NCBI GenBank assembly: GCA_027484685.1
Contig: JAIXSO010000011.1
Span: 1-64,000 of the forward strand
DNA: 64,000 nucleotides
Origin: Bacteroidota bacterium
GTDB taxonomy: Bacteria > Bacteroidota > Bacteroidia > UKL13-3
Direction of reading: 5' to 3'
Positions 1 through 8,667 of this stretch are shown here, piece by piece. Every line of letters begins with the position of its first letter. Positions within the stretch are counted from its first letter, which is position 1. A program made the translations under genes and the position numbers. The notes beneath the pieces are model-generated. The model was not told the origin of the DNA and did no database searches. It worked only from the letters and a program-made list of their open reading frames with translations.

Positions 1-72
1 GAATTACTAAAACAAATAATTATTGAGTGTAATGGAGACCCTAAAATATTTATGCAGAAATATCAAACTTAA
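1..72 (+). CDS. C-terminal end of an upstream gene (partial)
   Basis: The first 23 codons read open in frame 1 as ELLKQIIIECNGDPKIFMQK followed by YQT and a TAA at 70-72. The composition looks like a normal helical C-terminus, but the piece is too short to identify. A strong hairpin with a T tail lies 125 bases downstream and could end this transcript. Confidence 0.35.
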   Translation, partial: ELLKQIIIECNGDPKIFMQKYQT

Positions 73-158
73 TGTTTCGTACAACCGTGATTTGCAATCC
101 GAATCATATATTTAAAGGAATTATTTTTTTCGCATTACAAATGCTAGTAATAGTAAAC

Positions 159-175
159 GCGGTTTTCAAAACCGC
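159..175. repeat. short perfect hairpin
   Basis: GCGGTTTT (159-166) pairs with AAAACCGC (168-175). It is flanked by GCTAG-type inverted words at 143-147 and 189-193, so a longer imperfect fold is possible. No T run follows it. It lies just before the terminator at 198-234; the two look like one intergenic structured block. Confidence 0.55.
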
Positions 176-197
176 ATTAGCTAAAATTGCTAGCGTT

Positions 198-234
198 AGA
201 CGTGACAGGTTTTAAAAACCTGTCACGTCTTTTT
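198..234 (+). terminator. strong hairpin terminator
   Basis: AGACGTGACAGGTTTT (198-213) is perfectly complementary to 215-230 and is followed directly by TTTT. It has the layout of an intrinsic terminator for the gene ending at 72. Similar acctgtca palindromes are familiar between Bacteroidota genes, so it may also be one copy of a dispersed repeat. Confidence 0.65.
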
Positions 235-335
235 AGTATATAAACTGTTTGTTACTGAAATAATTTTTAACAATCTTCGTTTTGTAGTTAATACCGCTTT
301 GATGTATGATTAAGTTCAATTTATATTTGGCGGTA

Positions 336-416
336 TAATACCATCTAAGATTTACACAATACTCATTGTCTTCCTGCTAAAGCTGGATTGTATAATATGT
401 AAATCAAGATGATATA
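336..416. repeat. palindromic dispersed repeat, copy 1
   Basis: The left arm TAATACCATCTAAGATTTAC (336-355) is an imperfect inverted copy of the right arm around 399-416 (GTAAATCAAGATGATATA). A second copy with the same arms, in the opposite orientation, lies at 35685-35744. The interiors differ while the arms are kept. Apart from this element and the hairpins at 159-234, I see no gene in 73-454. Confidence 0.6.
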
Positions 417-454
417 ATTTATATTTTATTACCACCATATTAACAACCAAAACT

Positions 455-1852
455 ATGAGAATTACCAGCGCTTTATTGTTATTTTTAACGTTTGCCATTA
501 GTTGTTCAGAAAATGCTCCTAAACAAACTGAAGCATCAGAAAATGTATTTACTACTCAAAATTTACCTATACAAGTTTTTGAAATCAACAACCAAAACGA
601 CACCTTTATTACAGGTAAAAACGGAACTAAAATTAGCATCCCCAAAAATAGTTTTGTAGATAAAAACGGTAATGCTGTTACAGGTAAAATAAGCTTTGAA
701 CTAAAAGAAGCTTTAACATTAGCCGATATGGTTATGGGCAATTTAACCACTTTAAGCAATGGTAAAATATTACAAACCGGTGGTATGATTTACACCAATG
801 CTACTGCAAATGGAGAAAACCTATTGATAGCTACCAATAAAGCGTTGCAAATATCGATTCCAACCGACAATAAAAACGATAGCATGTTGATTTTTGAAGG
901 AGAAGTTAATCCTAAAAACCAAAGCATCAATTGGGTGAATCCAAAGGATATTATTGAAAAAAATAAACCAACCGTTGTTTCCAAAACCATAAGTCGCCCT
1001 ACTTTTGATGAACATAAAAACATGGAACTTCCATTATTAGAAGTACCTAAAAAACCAATTGAATACACTGATGATAATACTGAAAGGATATTGAGTATAA
1101 AATTTGAAACAAATACCATGTTTCCTGAACTGCAACAATATAAAAATGTAAAGTTTAAGGTAACTGAAAAAAGCGACTTTAACCTAGAGGATGCAAAAAA
1201 GACTTGGTACGATGTAAAACTTGAAAAAACCAATGAAGCAGGTATTTATAAAGTAACATTTGAAGGAGTTGATAAAGGTAAAGTTATTACAAGGAAATAC
1301 TTAGTTTCTCCTGCTTATCAAGGCAATGATTATAAAAAAGCATTGGCCTTATATGAACAAAAATTTGAACAATACGAAAAGAAAAAGAAAGAAATAGAGG
1401 AAAGAAAACAAATTTTATTTGATGCGGTAAAATATAGTAACAAACATGAAACAGACCCACAGTTAACTTATGTGTATAGCATTAAAAGTTTAGGTTGGTC
1501 AAATATTGATAGATATGCTTATTTACCTAAAAACAATTTAGAAATTACAGTTCAAATTGATAATAAAAATAATGACGAACATGTATATATTTCTTTAATT
1601 GTTTTAAAAGATAAATTTTTTATTCCCGGTTACGAAAAGAAAGATGGCACTTATGGTTTTTCGCATAACGATTCAGAACCAACCAATTTACCTGTTGGTG
1701 AAGAAGCCATTATTTTAGCTACTACTTATCGATACAATATTCCTTATTTTGCTTTTCAAAAAATTATTATTGCTCCAAAACAAAACATCAACTTAAGTTT
1801 GAAAGAAACCACCAAACTAAAGCTGGAAGCATACTTAAAAGAAAATATTTAA
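455..1852 (+). CDS. lipoprotein, paralogue of the 61641-63494 product
   Basis: The product is 465 residues. It has a lipoprotein signal peptide with the lipid-acceptor Cys at 17 (FAISC), so it should be membrane-anchored outside the cytoplasm. Residues about 40-165 are clearly homologous to the protein encoded at 61641-63494: both share FEIN, the KNGT/EDGT and PKNSF/PKGCF turns, LSNLTT/MGNLTT, GMIY.NATANG and IPT. The rest is weakly similar; residues about 295-325 are rich in E and K and may form a coiled coil. The function is unknown. The stop codon directly abuts the next start, so it is probably the first gene of the MoxR-vWA operon, although it could simply be cotranscribed. Confidence 0.85.
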   Translation: MRITSALLLFLTFAISCSENAPKQTEASENVFTTQNLPIQVFEINNQNDTFITGKNGTKISIPKNSFVDKNGNAVTGKISFELKEALTLADMVMGNLTTLSNGKILQTGGMIYTNATANGENLLIATNKALQISIPTDNKNDSMLIFEGEVNPKNQSINWVNPKDIIEKNKPTVVSKTISRPTFDEHKNMELPLLEVPKKPIEYTDDNTERILSIKFETNTMFPELQQYKNVKFKVTEKSDFNLEDAKKTWYDVKLEKTNEAGIYKVTFEGVDKGKVITRKYLVSPAYQGNDYKKALALYEQKFEQYEKKKKEIEERKQILFDAVKYSNKHETDPQLTYVYSIKSLGWSNIDRYAYLPKNNLEITVQIDNKNNDEHVYISLIVLKDKFFIPGYEKKDGTYGFSHNDSEPTNLPVGEEAIILATTYRYNIPYFAFQKIIIAPKQNINLSLKETTKLKLEAYLKENI

Positions 1853-2497
1853 ATGACCGAAAACTATTTTTATAAAGTAATACATAACTTAAGGCAATAC
1901 GAAGAAGTGATGCTTTATGCCAATGTGCTTACTTTTAACAAGGAAGAAGAAGAAAAAGTAATGGCTTTTTTAGCACAAGAGTATGAAGTAGAAAGCCTTA
2001 ACTATGCTATAAATGCGCCAAGCTTTAATGCAGAAGCGGCACTTTGGGCTGCTAAAACAGTTTATTTGGCTGCGCAATTAATTTTATACAGGCAAAACAA
2101 AGAACACGATTTAGCCAACATGTTTCCAAATTACCATTTGGAAATAGACAGTAGCGCCATTGTTTCAGTCGATTTATGCTTGCGTTTTTTACCCGATATG
2201 CTGCTGCAATTAAACATCATTGATAACGAAGATGTGTTGATTGAAATATTAGAAACCATATTGGTAAATTGGCCTTATTCAAGCATAAAACACACCATGA
2301 CCAACAAAGCGTTGAATTTTGATAAAATATTAACAAATAAATGCACTGAAATATTATTAATTAATCGCATTATTGAAAATAAAAGAATTGACTTAGCTTT
2401 ATTACCACAAATTAAACCTTTGGTATCGGGTAGCTTAGGTTTTTTTGCCAGTAAGTTTTGGAACGAATTTAACATAGAAAAAACTATTAATGAGTAA
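1853..2497 (+). CDS. helical protein of the MoxR-vWA operon, unknown function
   Basis: The product is 214 residues, with no signal peptide and no membrane segment. It looks all-helical and leucine-rich and I do not recognise a family. The start ATG follows the upstream TAA without a gap, and the 3' end overlaps the MoxR gene by 8 bases, so it is translationally coupled on both sides. That position suggests an accessory subunit of the downstream ATPase system. It is well placed to be one of the small variable components that accompany MoxR-vWA-bpX modules, but this is inference from position only. Confidence 0.8.
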   Translation: MTENYFYKVIHNLRQYEEVMLYANVLTFNKEEEEKVMAFLAQEYEVESLNYAINAPSFNAEAALWAAKTVYLAAQLILYRQNKEHDLANMFPNYHLEIDSSAIVSVDLCLRFLPDMLLQLNIIDNEDVLIEILETILVNWPYSSIKHTMTNKALNFDKILTNKCTEILLINRIIENKRIDLALLPQIKPLVSGSLGFFASKFWNEFNIEKTINE

Positions 2498-3620
2498 TAT
2501 AGAAAAACTAAACAACGTTCTACAGTTTGTAAAACAATCGTTTGTAGGAAAAGATGAAATTATTGATTTATTGGGAATAAGCTTAATAGCGCGCGAAAAT
2601 GCTTTTTTATTAGGACCTCCAGGAACCGCTAAAAGTGCCATTATCAGGTTACTTGCTAGCTGTATTGAAAATGGTAAAAACTTTGAATATTTGTTAACTC
2701 GCTTTACCGAACCAAACGAAATTTTTGGCCCTTTTGATATCAGGAAACTAAAGGAAGGCGAGTTAATTACCAATACCGAAGGCATGATGCCCGAAGCTTC
2801 TATGGTATTTTTAGATGAAATATTTAATGCCAACAGTGCCATTTTAAATAGTTTGCTGATGGCCTTAAATGAAAAAATATTCAGACGAGGCAAAGAAACT
2901 AAAAAACTTCCTGCATTGATGTTTGTGGGCGCTAGTAATGTTTTGCCCGAAGATGAAGCCTTAAATGCTTTATTGGATAGGTTTTTAATTAGGGTAAAAT
3001 GCGATTATGTAGAAACCGATTTGTTAGAACAAGTTTTATTAGCTGGTTGGAAATTGGAAAATAATATTGCTAATGAAATTCCAACCATAACTCCTGCCAA
3101 CATTATAGAACTGCAATTGCAAAGCAAACAAGTAAACCTTGCTCCTATTAGAAAACAATATGTTGATTTGGTACATAACCTACGCAATACAGGTATAAAA
3201 GTTTCGGATAGACGGGCAGTTAAGGTTCAAAACTTAATAGCAGCAAGTGCTTTAATGTGTAATAGAACTGAGGCCATTATAAGCGATTTATGGGTGCTTA
3301 AATACATTTGGGATACCGAAGAACAAATTGAAATTTTAGCAGGAATTATTGATTCGATAATAGAAAAAGAAAACGAGCCAAATGCTCATCCGCAGGCGCT
3401 TTACAACAAAACTCCCAATGCTGAAGAGTTAATTAAGGAAGTGCATTTACTTACCGAAAAATGGAATCAAGAAGGGCTTTCGTTTGAAGAAAAAAATATT
3501 GTAAAAGATAAACTACGTTATGTGCAAACACGCTGTAATTGGATAAAAAACCAAGAGCACAAAACACATATTCAAACCGAAATTGAAAAACTATGGCAAA
3601 CCATGTTACAAACCATGTAA
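2490..3620 (+). CDS. MoxR-family AAA+ ATPase
   Basis: The product is 376 residues. Walker A is GPPGTAKS with Lys48; Walker B is MVFLDE with Asp109-Glu110; the ASN following it marks sensor 1. The order and the ERF/TEP-type insert match the MoxR/RavA branch of AAA+ proteins, which work as chaperone-like ATPases with a vWA-domain partner. The partner here is encoded at 4338-6926. The protein is cytoplasmic. It overlaps the preceding gene by 8 bases. In MoxR-vWA-bpX ternary systems (described by the Aravind group as conflict systems) this is the motor subunit. RavA-ViaA is the alternative comparison, but the beta-propeller partners fit the ternary type better. Confidence 0.93.
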   Translation: MSNIEKLNNVLQFVKQSFVGKDEIIDLLGISLIARENAFLLGPPGTAKSAIIRLLASCIENGKNFEYLLTRFTEPNEIFGPFDIRKLKEGELITNTEGMMPEASMVFLDEIFNANSAILNSLLMALNEKIFRRGKETKKLPALMFVGASNVLPEDEALNALLDRFLIRVKCDYVETDLLEQVLLAGWKLENNIANEIPTITPANIIELQLQSKQVNLAPIRKQYVDLVHNLRNTGIKVSDRRAVKVQNLIAASALMCNRTEAIISDLWVLKYIWDTEEQIEILAGIIDSIIEKENEPNAHPQALYNKTPNAEELIKEVHLLTEKWNQEGLSFEEKNIVKDKLRYVQTRCNWIKNQEHKTHIQTEIEKLWQTMLQTM

Positions 3621-4333
3621 CCTATTATTTGCATATAAAAAGTCAGTTTAAAATTGATTTGGCCGGAATAAGGCATTGGAATAACCTAAAAGTAGGTTTT
3701 GAAAATGACGATATTTGGGTTAAAGATTTGGATTATGTGCAAATAAATTCGGTTGATGTAAAAAGTATTCCTTATAAAACTTTGTATTATGAAAATGATG
3801 GTAAATTGTTTTTAGTAAATAGTCAATTGCCTCATTGCAATGTACCAAGCTTGCTGTGGACACCCATAAACAGAGCATTTCCCATTACATTACCACCATT
3901 AAACCATAACTTATTCCAAATAAATAGTACTGCCAAAATTGAAATTATTCCAAGTAGTTTGGAGCAAGAAAGTGTAGGAATTTTAGTTGATTTATTGGTA
4001 TTAAAACAATACTTGTTAACGGCTCCTGCTATTCGGTTAAAAAACTTAAGTTGGTGTATAGTAAACCAACAAGCACTTATTTTAGGTAAACCATTTTTGC
4101 CTATTAATGGGCTATCGGTTTGGCAAACCAATAACCATTTATTGCCTAATGGCTATACATTTAATTTTAAACCTATAAGTTATGAACTAAACCGTGTTTT
4201 AAAAACTGATGCTAATTGCTATTTGCTATGGAATAGCAATGGCAACTATACCATTATTGAAAAAGAAAATTTGATGCCTTTATCAATAAGCTCGTTTAAG
4301 CAAACTGAAAATAATTTATTACAAAAAAATTAG
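3593..4333 (+). CDS. bpX-type protein of the MoxR-vWA ternary system (probably bpX0)
   Basis: The product is about 246 residues from the ATG at 3593, which overlaps the MoxR gene by 28 bases. A TTG at 3629, nine bases after the MoxR stop, would give a start MHIKSQFKIDLAG and may be the real one. The sequence is beta-rich, with repeated short strands and aromatic turns (NDDIWVKDLDY, YYENDGKLFL, SLLWTPINRAFP). It lacks catalytic motifs. Its place between MoxR and vWA genes matches the bpX0 component in these Bacteroidota operons. The exact bpX class is my recollection and is not proven here. Confidence 0.8.
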   Translation: MANHVTNHVTYYLHIKSQFKIDLAGIRHWNNLKVGFENDDIWVKDLDYVQINSVDVKSIPYKTLYYENDGKLFLVNSQLPHCNVPSLLWTPINRAFPITLPPLNHNLFQINSTAKIEIIPSSLEQESVGILVDLLVLKQYLLTAPAIRLKNLSWCIVNQQALILGKPFLPINGLSVWQTNNHLLPNGYTFNFKPISYELNRVLKTDANCYLLWNSNGNYTIIEKENLMPLSISSFKQTENNLLQKN

Positions 4334-4337
4334 TTAA

Positions 4338-6926
4338 ATGAGCGCAACTTATTTTAAAGATACCCCTGAATATTTTTGGCAATGGGAAGAAAATGGAAAC
4401 GTAATTAGTATTCCTAATGGCAGTACTATAGCCTACAGAGCTTATGTTAGCGATGTTTTAAATTATTTAACCTTACAAGGTTTACCACCGTTTGGTTCGC
4501 TGCTTTTGACTATAATAGCTACTAACGAAAATGGTTATGAAACTCTAAATACCGTAAATAGCATTATTACCAAAGCATTTAAAGAATCAAAGTTTGATGT
4601 TTTACAAAGCGGTATGTCGTTTTTAAGGCTACTTACTCAATTACCCAATGAGTATAAAAATGGTAATAAACGATTATTGCTTTTTCAAGCTATTTTTCAA
4701 GATTGCCATAATATTACTTCCACCAAAAAAGCTAAACATATTTACCATTTTATAGCCAAAACTGATTTTAGTTTTTCGAATGCTAAAAACGAAGAATTAG
4801 TGCATGTAGTAGCTAGAGACTTTAAAGTTTTTGAAGTTATTTACAAAAAACTAAATACTGTAGAGGCTATTTTAAAAGAAATGGCTTCTGTTACTGAACT
4901 GCCTCAAATAGTTGAATTAGAAAAGCCTGCCATTTCTGAAAACAATACTCAAAAAGATTATATTGATGAACTGATTGATAACCCAAAAACTTTTCATAGT
5001 GGTTCTTTAGTAAGGCGTATTTGGAGTGGGTTAAATATTCCTTTTCAAAGCGTGTTACCCAGCAAACAGCCTTTGGGCGGAATTTCAGATTTAACCAATA
5101 AAGGCGATTTTGATAAGTTACTTATTTCAGAATTTGCCAACGATGATTTGGTGTTTTTATCGCGCATTGCCAATAACGAAGCTTTGTATATTCAGCGCGA
5201 AATTCCACCTCAAAATAACCAAATGCAGCGCATTATTTTAATTGATGTGTCGCTTAAAAATTGGGGCACACCAAAAGTTATTGCATTTGCCACCATGCTT
5301 GCCATTGCAAAGCACCCAAAAAGCAATATTACATGCACAGCCTTTACCATCGGAAATTATTATAAACCTATCCATTTTGAAGATATAAATGGCGTAATTG
5401 AAGGCTTGCAAAACTTGGAAGGAAGCATTAATGCAGGCAAAGGACTTACAGCCTATTTAACCGAAAATAAACCAACTGCCGAAACTGAAATTTTTGTAAT
5501 AACTGAACCTACTACTTTAAAACAAGTAGAAATGTTAAAGGCTTTAAACGATTTTCAAAAAGAAATAACCTATATTATTCATCCTGATTCTGACGGAAAT
5601 ATTGATATTTATAAAAAACAACAAAGCAGTAAAAAACATATTCAGCATATACTTTTACCTTTAAATGATTTATGGAAAAAACAGCCTAAGCCAGTAAAAA
5701 CAGAAACGTCAAACGACTTTTACATGGAGCAAAATTTTCCATTATTGTTTGGAAAACCATCAAGAAACAATATTTATTTGAACATAGATGAAGCGTATTT
5801 TTTAGTTTCACCTGAAAAGATATTATTTAGGAAATGTAATGGTGTGGATAGTAAAAGTGGTTGGGATTTAATGGATGCAGATTTACCTTTTAAGCCTAGT
5901 CATACTGCCATTGGCGAACTAGAAAATGGGGAAATAGTCATATTTTTATTCAAACATAACACCAAAACATTTTTGATTTTAAATGTGAATACTGGTAATA
6001 AAGTTTCAAATAAAATAGATGACTGGAAACAGACTAATTATAATCGTTTTTTCTTTTTAAATAACTGTTTCTATTATTTAAATCATCATTATTTTTGGAG
6101 TATTGATGCAATTGATGGAAAAGTAGAACATGGTTTTAAAAATTTAATTGAAGAATTTAACAAATCTAATAACGAATATAAGTTAATAAACCCTGACCCC
6201 TATTCAAGTTTTAGTATTTTAAAAAATATACATAAAATACAAATAAACAAACGGAATAATTTGGTATTAAACAGCATTCATGAAATTTGTTTTTTGGAAG
6301 GTAGAGATACTATTTCTATAGATGAAAATAGTTCTAATCATTTTGAGGCAACAGCCGATAAATTGAGTGAAAATGTATTTTCGTTTTTTGAAGGAAGCAC
6401 CATAACTATTCATAAAGCAGGTTTACTTATTTTTAAAAGTAAAAATAAAACCATTCCAACTTTTTATATACCAACAATATTGTTGAATGAAATTGCGGTA
6501 GCTAGCGAAACTGAGTTTGCTGGACGCGATTATTATTATAAACAAGGAACAAAAATTACAGTAAGTGAATTTTATAAAAAATACTACACACCTTTTATTG
6601 AGCAAATATTGGGTAATACAGAACAAATCGAGGTAAGCCCTGAATATCCGGGAGGTGAGAAAGCCATGAATAAATTTATTAGCAGTGAGGTAAAATACCC
6701 GATGATGGCTTTTGAAATGAATGTTCAAGGACGCGTTTTTGTACGTTTTACAATTGATGCAACAGGTATGGTAACTAATGTGCATGTTCCTAATCCCATT
6801 CACCCACTTTTAGATGAAGAAGCTATGAGAGTAATAAAAGCCATGCCTAACTGGAAACCAGGAAAACAAGCGGGCAAACCTTGCCCAGTAGTTTACACAA
6901 TTCCCATTAACTTTAATATTAATTAG
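4338..6926 (+). CDS. vWA / beta-propeller (bpX) protein with a C-terminal TonB domain
   Basis: The product is 862 residues. Residues 1-220 are helical. Residues about 230-420 form a vWA domain whose MIDAS is degenerate: IDVSLKNWG replaces DxSxS and VITEPTT replaces the usual final TDG. Residues about 455-750 are a beta-propeller-like region with repeated strand-turn units (YLNIDEAYFLV, FFFLNNCFYYL). Residues about 765-862 are an unmistakable TonB C-terminal domain: YPGGEKAMNKF, VQGRVFVRFTID, HPLLDEEAMRVIKAMPNWKP, YTIPINF. I see no membrane anchor or signal peptide, so this domain would be cytosolic. The first three regions are what a MoxR partner in a ternary system should contain; the TonB piece is unexpected. 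It lies 4 bases after the bpX gene and 2 bases before the next. Confidence 0.9.
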   Translation: MSATYFKDTPEYFWQWEENGNVISIPNGSTIAYRAYVSDVLNYLTLQGLPPFGSLLLTIIATNENGYETLNTVNSIITKAFKESKFDVLQSGMSFLRLLTQLPNEYKNGNKRLLLFQAIFQDCHNITSTKKAKHIYHFIAKTDFSFSNAKNEELVHVVARDFKVFEVIYKKLNTVEAILKEMASVTELPQIVELEKPAISENNTQKDYIDELIDNPKTFHSGSLVRRIWSGLNIPFQSVLPSKQPLGGISDLTNKGDFDKLLISEFANDDLVFLSRIANNEALYIQREIPPQNNQMQRIILIDVSLKNWGTPKVIAFATMLAIAKHPKSNITCTAFTIGNYYKPIHFEDINGVIEGLQNLEGSINAGKGLTAYLTENKPTAETEIFVITEPTTLKQVEMLKALNDFQKEITYIIHPDSDGNIDIYKKQQSSKKHIQHILLPLNDLWKKQPKPVKTETSNDFYMEQNFPLLFGKPSRNNIYLNIDEAYFLVSPEKILFRKCNGVDSKSGWDLMDADLPFKPSHTAIGELENGEIVIFLFKHNTKTFLILNVNTGNKVSNKIDDWKQTNYNRFFFLNNCFYYLNHHYFWSIDAIDGKVEHGFKNLIEEFNKSNNEYKLINPDPYSSFSILKNIHKIQINKRNNLVLNSIHEICFLEGRDTISIDENSSNHFEATADKLSENVFSFFEGSTITIHKAGLLIFKSKNKTIPTFYIPTILLNEIAVASETEFAGRDYYYKQGTKITVSEFYKKYYTPFIEQILGNTEQIEVSPEYPGGEKAMNKFISSEVKYPMMAFEMNVQGRVFVRFTIDATGMVTNVHVPNPIHPLLDEEAMRVIKAMPNWKPGKQAGKPCPVVYTIPINFNIN

Positions 6927-6928
6927 GC

Positions 6929-8644
6929 ATGGAATTACAAATAAAATTATCGAATAAAAATAATTACCCAATTGGTGGATTTTTGGTAAAAAGTCCATTG
7001 GTAACTGATTGGTTAATGCAAATAGAATTATTGGATTTAAAACTAGAAGATATTCAAACCTTTGCCATTCCTGATAGAACACCAAACAGTGTGTGGGGTT
7101 GTTTTGTAATTTGTAACGATTTTGATTTAGACAAAATTGGTAAAAACCAACTTTGCCAAAAGGTAATTACTAACCTTTATATTCCAGAAAAAGCCATTTT
7201 ATTTCCTACTTTAAACATAGCCGAAATAGATGCTTTGTTTGAAAAAGGAAAACACATTATACATCCAGAATTTGGCTTGGTGGCACTTGGTGATAAAGTA
7301 AATTGGAAAGAATTAATAACTGTTCCAAACCAAGAAAAACTGCCTGTAATGAAGCCAAGTGCAAGTGTGTACGTTCCAAATGCTATTAAAAGTTTTCAGT
7401 TAAAACCAGTTTCTACCGAGGACATTTTAAGGCAAATGGAGGAAAAAATGTTTCCTAAAAAACAAAAAATGCCTGATGAAAAACTGAATTTATTAGAACA
7501 TTTAAAACTATTGGGTTTAAAAACATTGTTCAATTCAGTAAAAGATGGCGATGCTAAAACCACCGAAAAAAGCGGTTTATTAACTGGTATAGAAAATATT
7601 TTAGGAAAGTTATTACCAAACAGTAATAACCAAGTAATTGATAATTTACAACAAGATTTTGAAGAGCTAGAAAAACGCAACCAAGCTGCTATTGATAAAT
7701 TTTTAGAAATGCTTAAAAATAATCCTGATGAAGCCTTAAAATATGCCATTCCTTTAGATGAAAATGGTTCAAGCAGGGGCAATTTTGGCCAAGGTGAGTT
7801 TAACCTTTCCATGAGGTGGATGAGTTTATTATTTAATGATTCAGGAAATAACTCGTCAAATTATGGTGGTTCCATTGATTTGGGCGATAAATATTTTGAA
7901 TTACAAAGGCAATACAACCAAACTGCCGAAAAATTGATTGCTCAAAAAGAATATCAAAAAGCTGCATTTATTTATTTTAAATTACTTAAGAACAGTTATA
8001 AAGCAGCCGAAACACTTGAAAAAGGTGGATTTTACAGTGAAGCCGCGGCCATATTTTTAAAAAATAGTTTTAAAGAAGATGCGGCTAAATGTTACGAAAA
8101 AGGCAAGATGACCGATGAGGCTATCAAAATTTATAAAGAACTAAATAAAAATGAAAAAGTGGGTGATTTATATGCCAGTATTAACAATACAAAAGAGGCA
8201 AATATTTATTATAATTTGGTAGCAGATAATTACATAAGTAACAACCAATTTGTAAAAGCATCGGTTATTTATAAAAACAAAATGCACGATGCAAGCATAG
8301 GCCAGCAAACACTTTTAAAAGGTTGGCAAAGTAATTTAGATGCTAGTAATTGCCTAAATACTTACTTAAGTAATATTACTGACGTAAAACAAGTAGAACA
8401 AGAAATAAATAGGATTTTTAAAACCGAAATAACTAAGCAAAACAGAGAGCAATTTTTAACTGTTATTCAAACACATTTTGAAAAAGATTATCCATTTAAA
8501 GAGAATTTAAAAGAAATAGGTTACCAACTCATTGCCGAGCAAATTCCTTTTAACAAAAGCATAGTTGGCGAACTAAAAGTATTTAACCAAACCGACAAAG
8601 AACTGATGAAAGACACCATTAGGTTTAAAGTAAATAATAAGTAA
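6929..8644 (+). CDS. bpX-like N-terminus with TPR repeats, last gene of the ternary operon
   Basis: The product is 571 residues and cytoplasmic. Residues 1-140 contain short beta and helix elements (PDRTPNSVWGCFVI, YIPEKAILFPTLN, HPEFGLVAL), consistent with one of the bpX-associated families; bpX6 is my best guess. A charged middle part (150-270) precedes helical repeats from about 325 to 470, with TPR-like alternation (EYQKAAFIYFKLLKN, GFYSEAAAIFLKN, KMTDEAIKIYKEL). TPR arrays usually bind partner proteins, so this may be the target-recognition or scaffold subunit for the MoxR and vWA proteins. It is spaced 2 bases from the vWA gene. The individual domain names need a profile search. Confidence 0.85.
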   Translation: MELQIKLSNKNNYPIGGFLVKSPLVTDWLMQIELLDLKLEDIQTFAIPDRTPNSVWGCFVICNDFDLDKIGKNQLCQKVITNLYIPEKAILFPTLNIAEIDALFEKGKHIIHPEFGLVALGDKVNWKELITVPNQEKLPVMKPSASVYVPNAIKSFQLKPVSTEDILRQMEEKMFPKKQKMPDEKLNLLEHLKLLGLKTLFNSVKDGDAKTTEKSGLLTGIENILGKLLPNSNNQVIDNLQQDFEELEKRNQAAIDKFLEMLKNNPDEALKYAIPLDENGSSRGNFGQGEFNLSMRWMSLLFNDSGNNSSNYGGSIDLGDKYFELQRQYNQTAEKLIAQKEYQKAAFIYFKLLKNSYKAAETLEKGGFYSEAAAIFLKNSFKEDAAKCYEKGKMTDEAIKIYKELNKNEKVGDLYASINNTKEANIYYNLVADNYISNNQFVKASVIYKNKMHDASIGQQTLLKGWQSNLDASNCLNTYLSNITDVKQVEQEINRIFKTEITKQNREQFLTVIQTHFEKDYPFKENLKEIGYQLIAEQIPFNKSIVGELKVFNQTDKELMKDTIRFKVNNK

Positions 8645-8667
8645 GAGATGAATAACAATTAAAGATT

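Noticed and set aside
2435-2893. Antisense open frame opposite the MoxR gene
   Set aside because: It is a shadow of MoxR codon usage with no motif or start context; similar antisense frames opposite 7396-7812 and 37929-38252 were dismissed for the same reason.
2490-6926. RavA-ViaA pair
   Set aside because: The propeller proteins and the order of genes fit the ternary systems better than RavA-ViaA.
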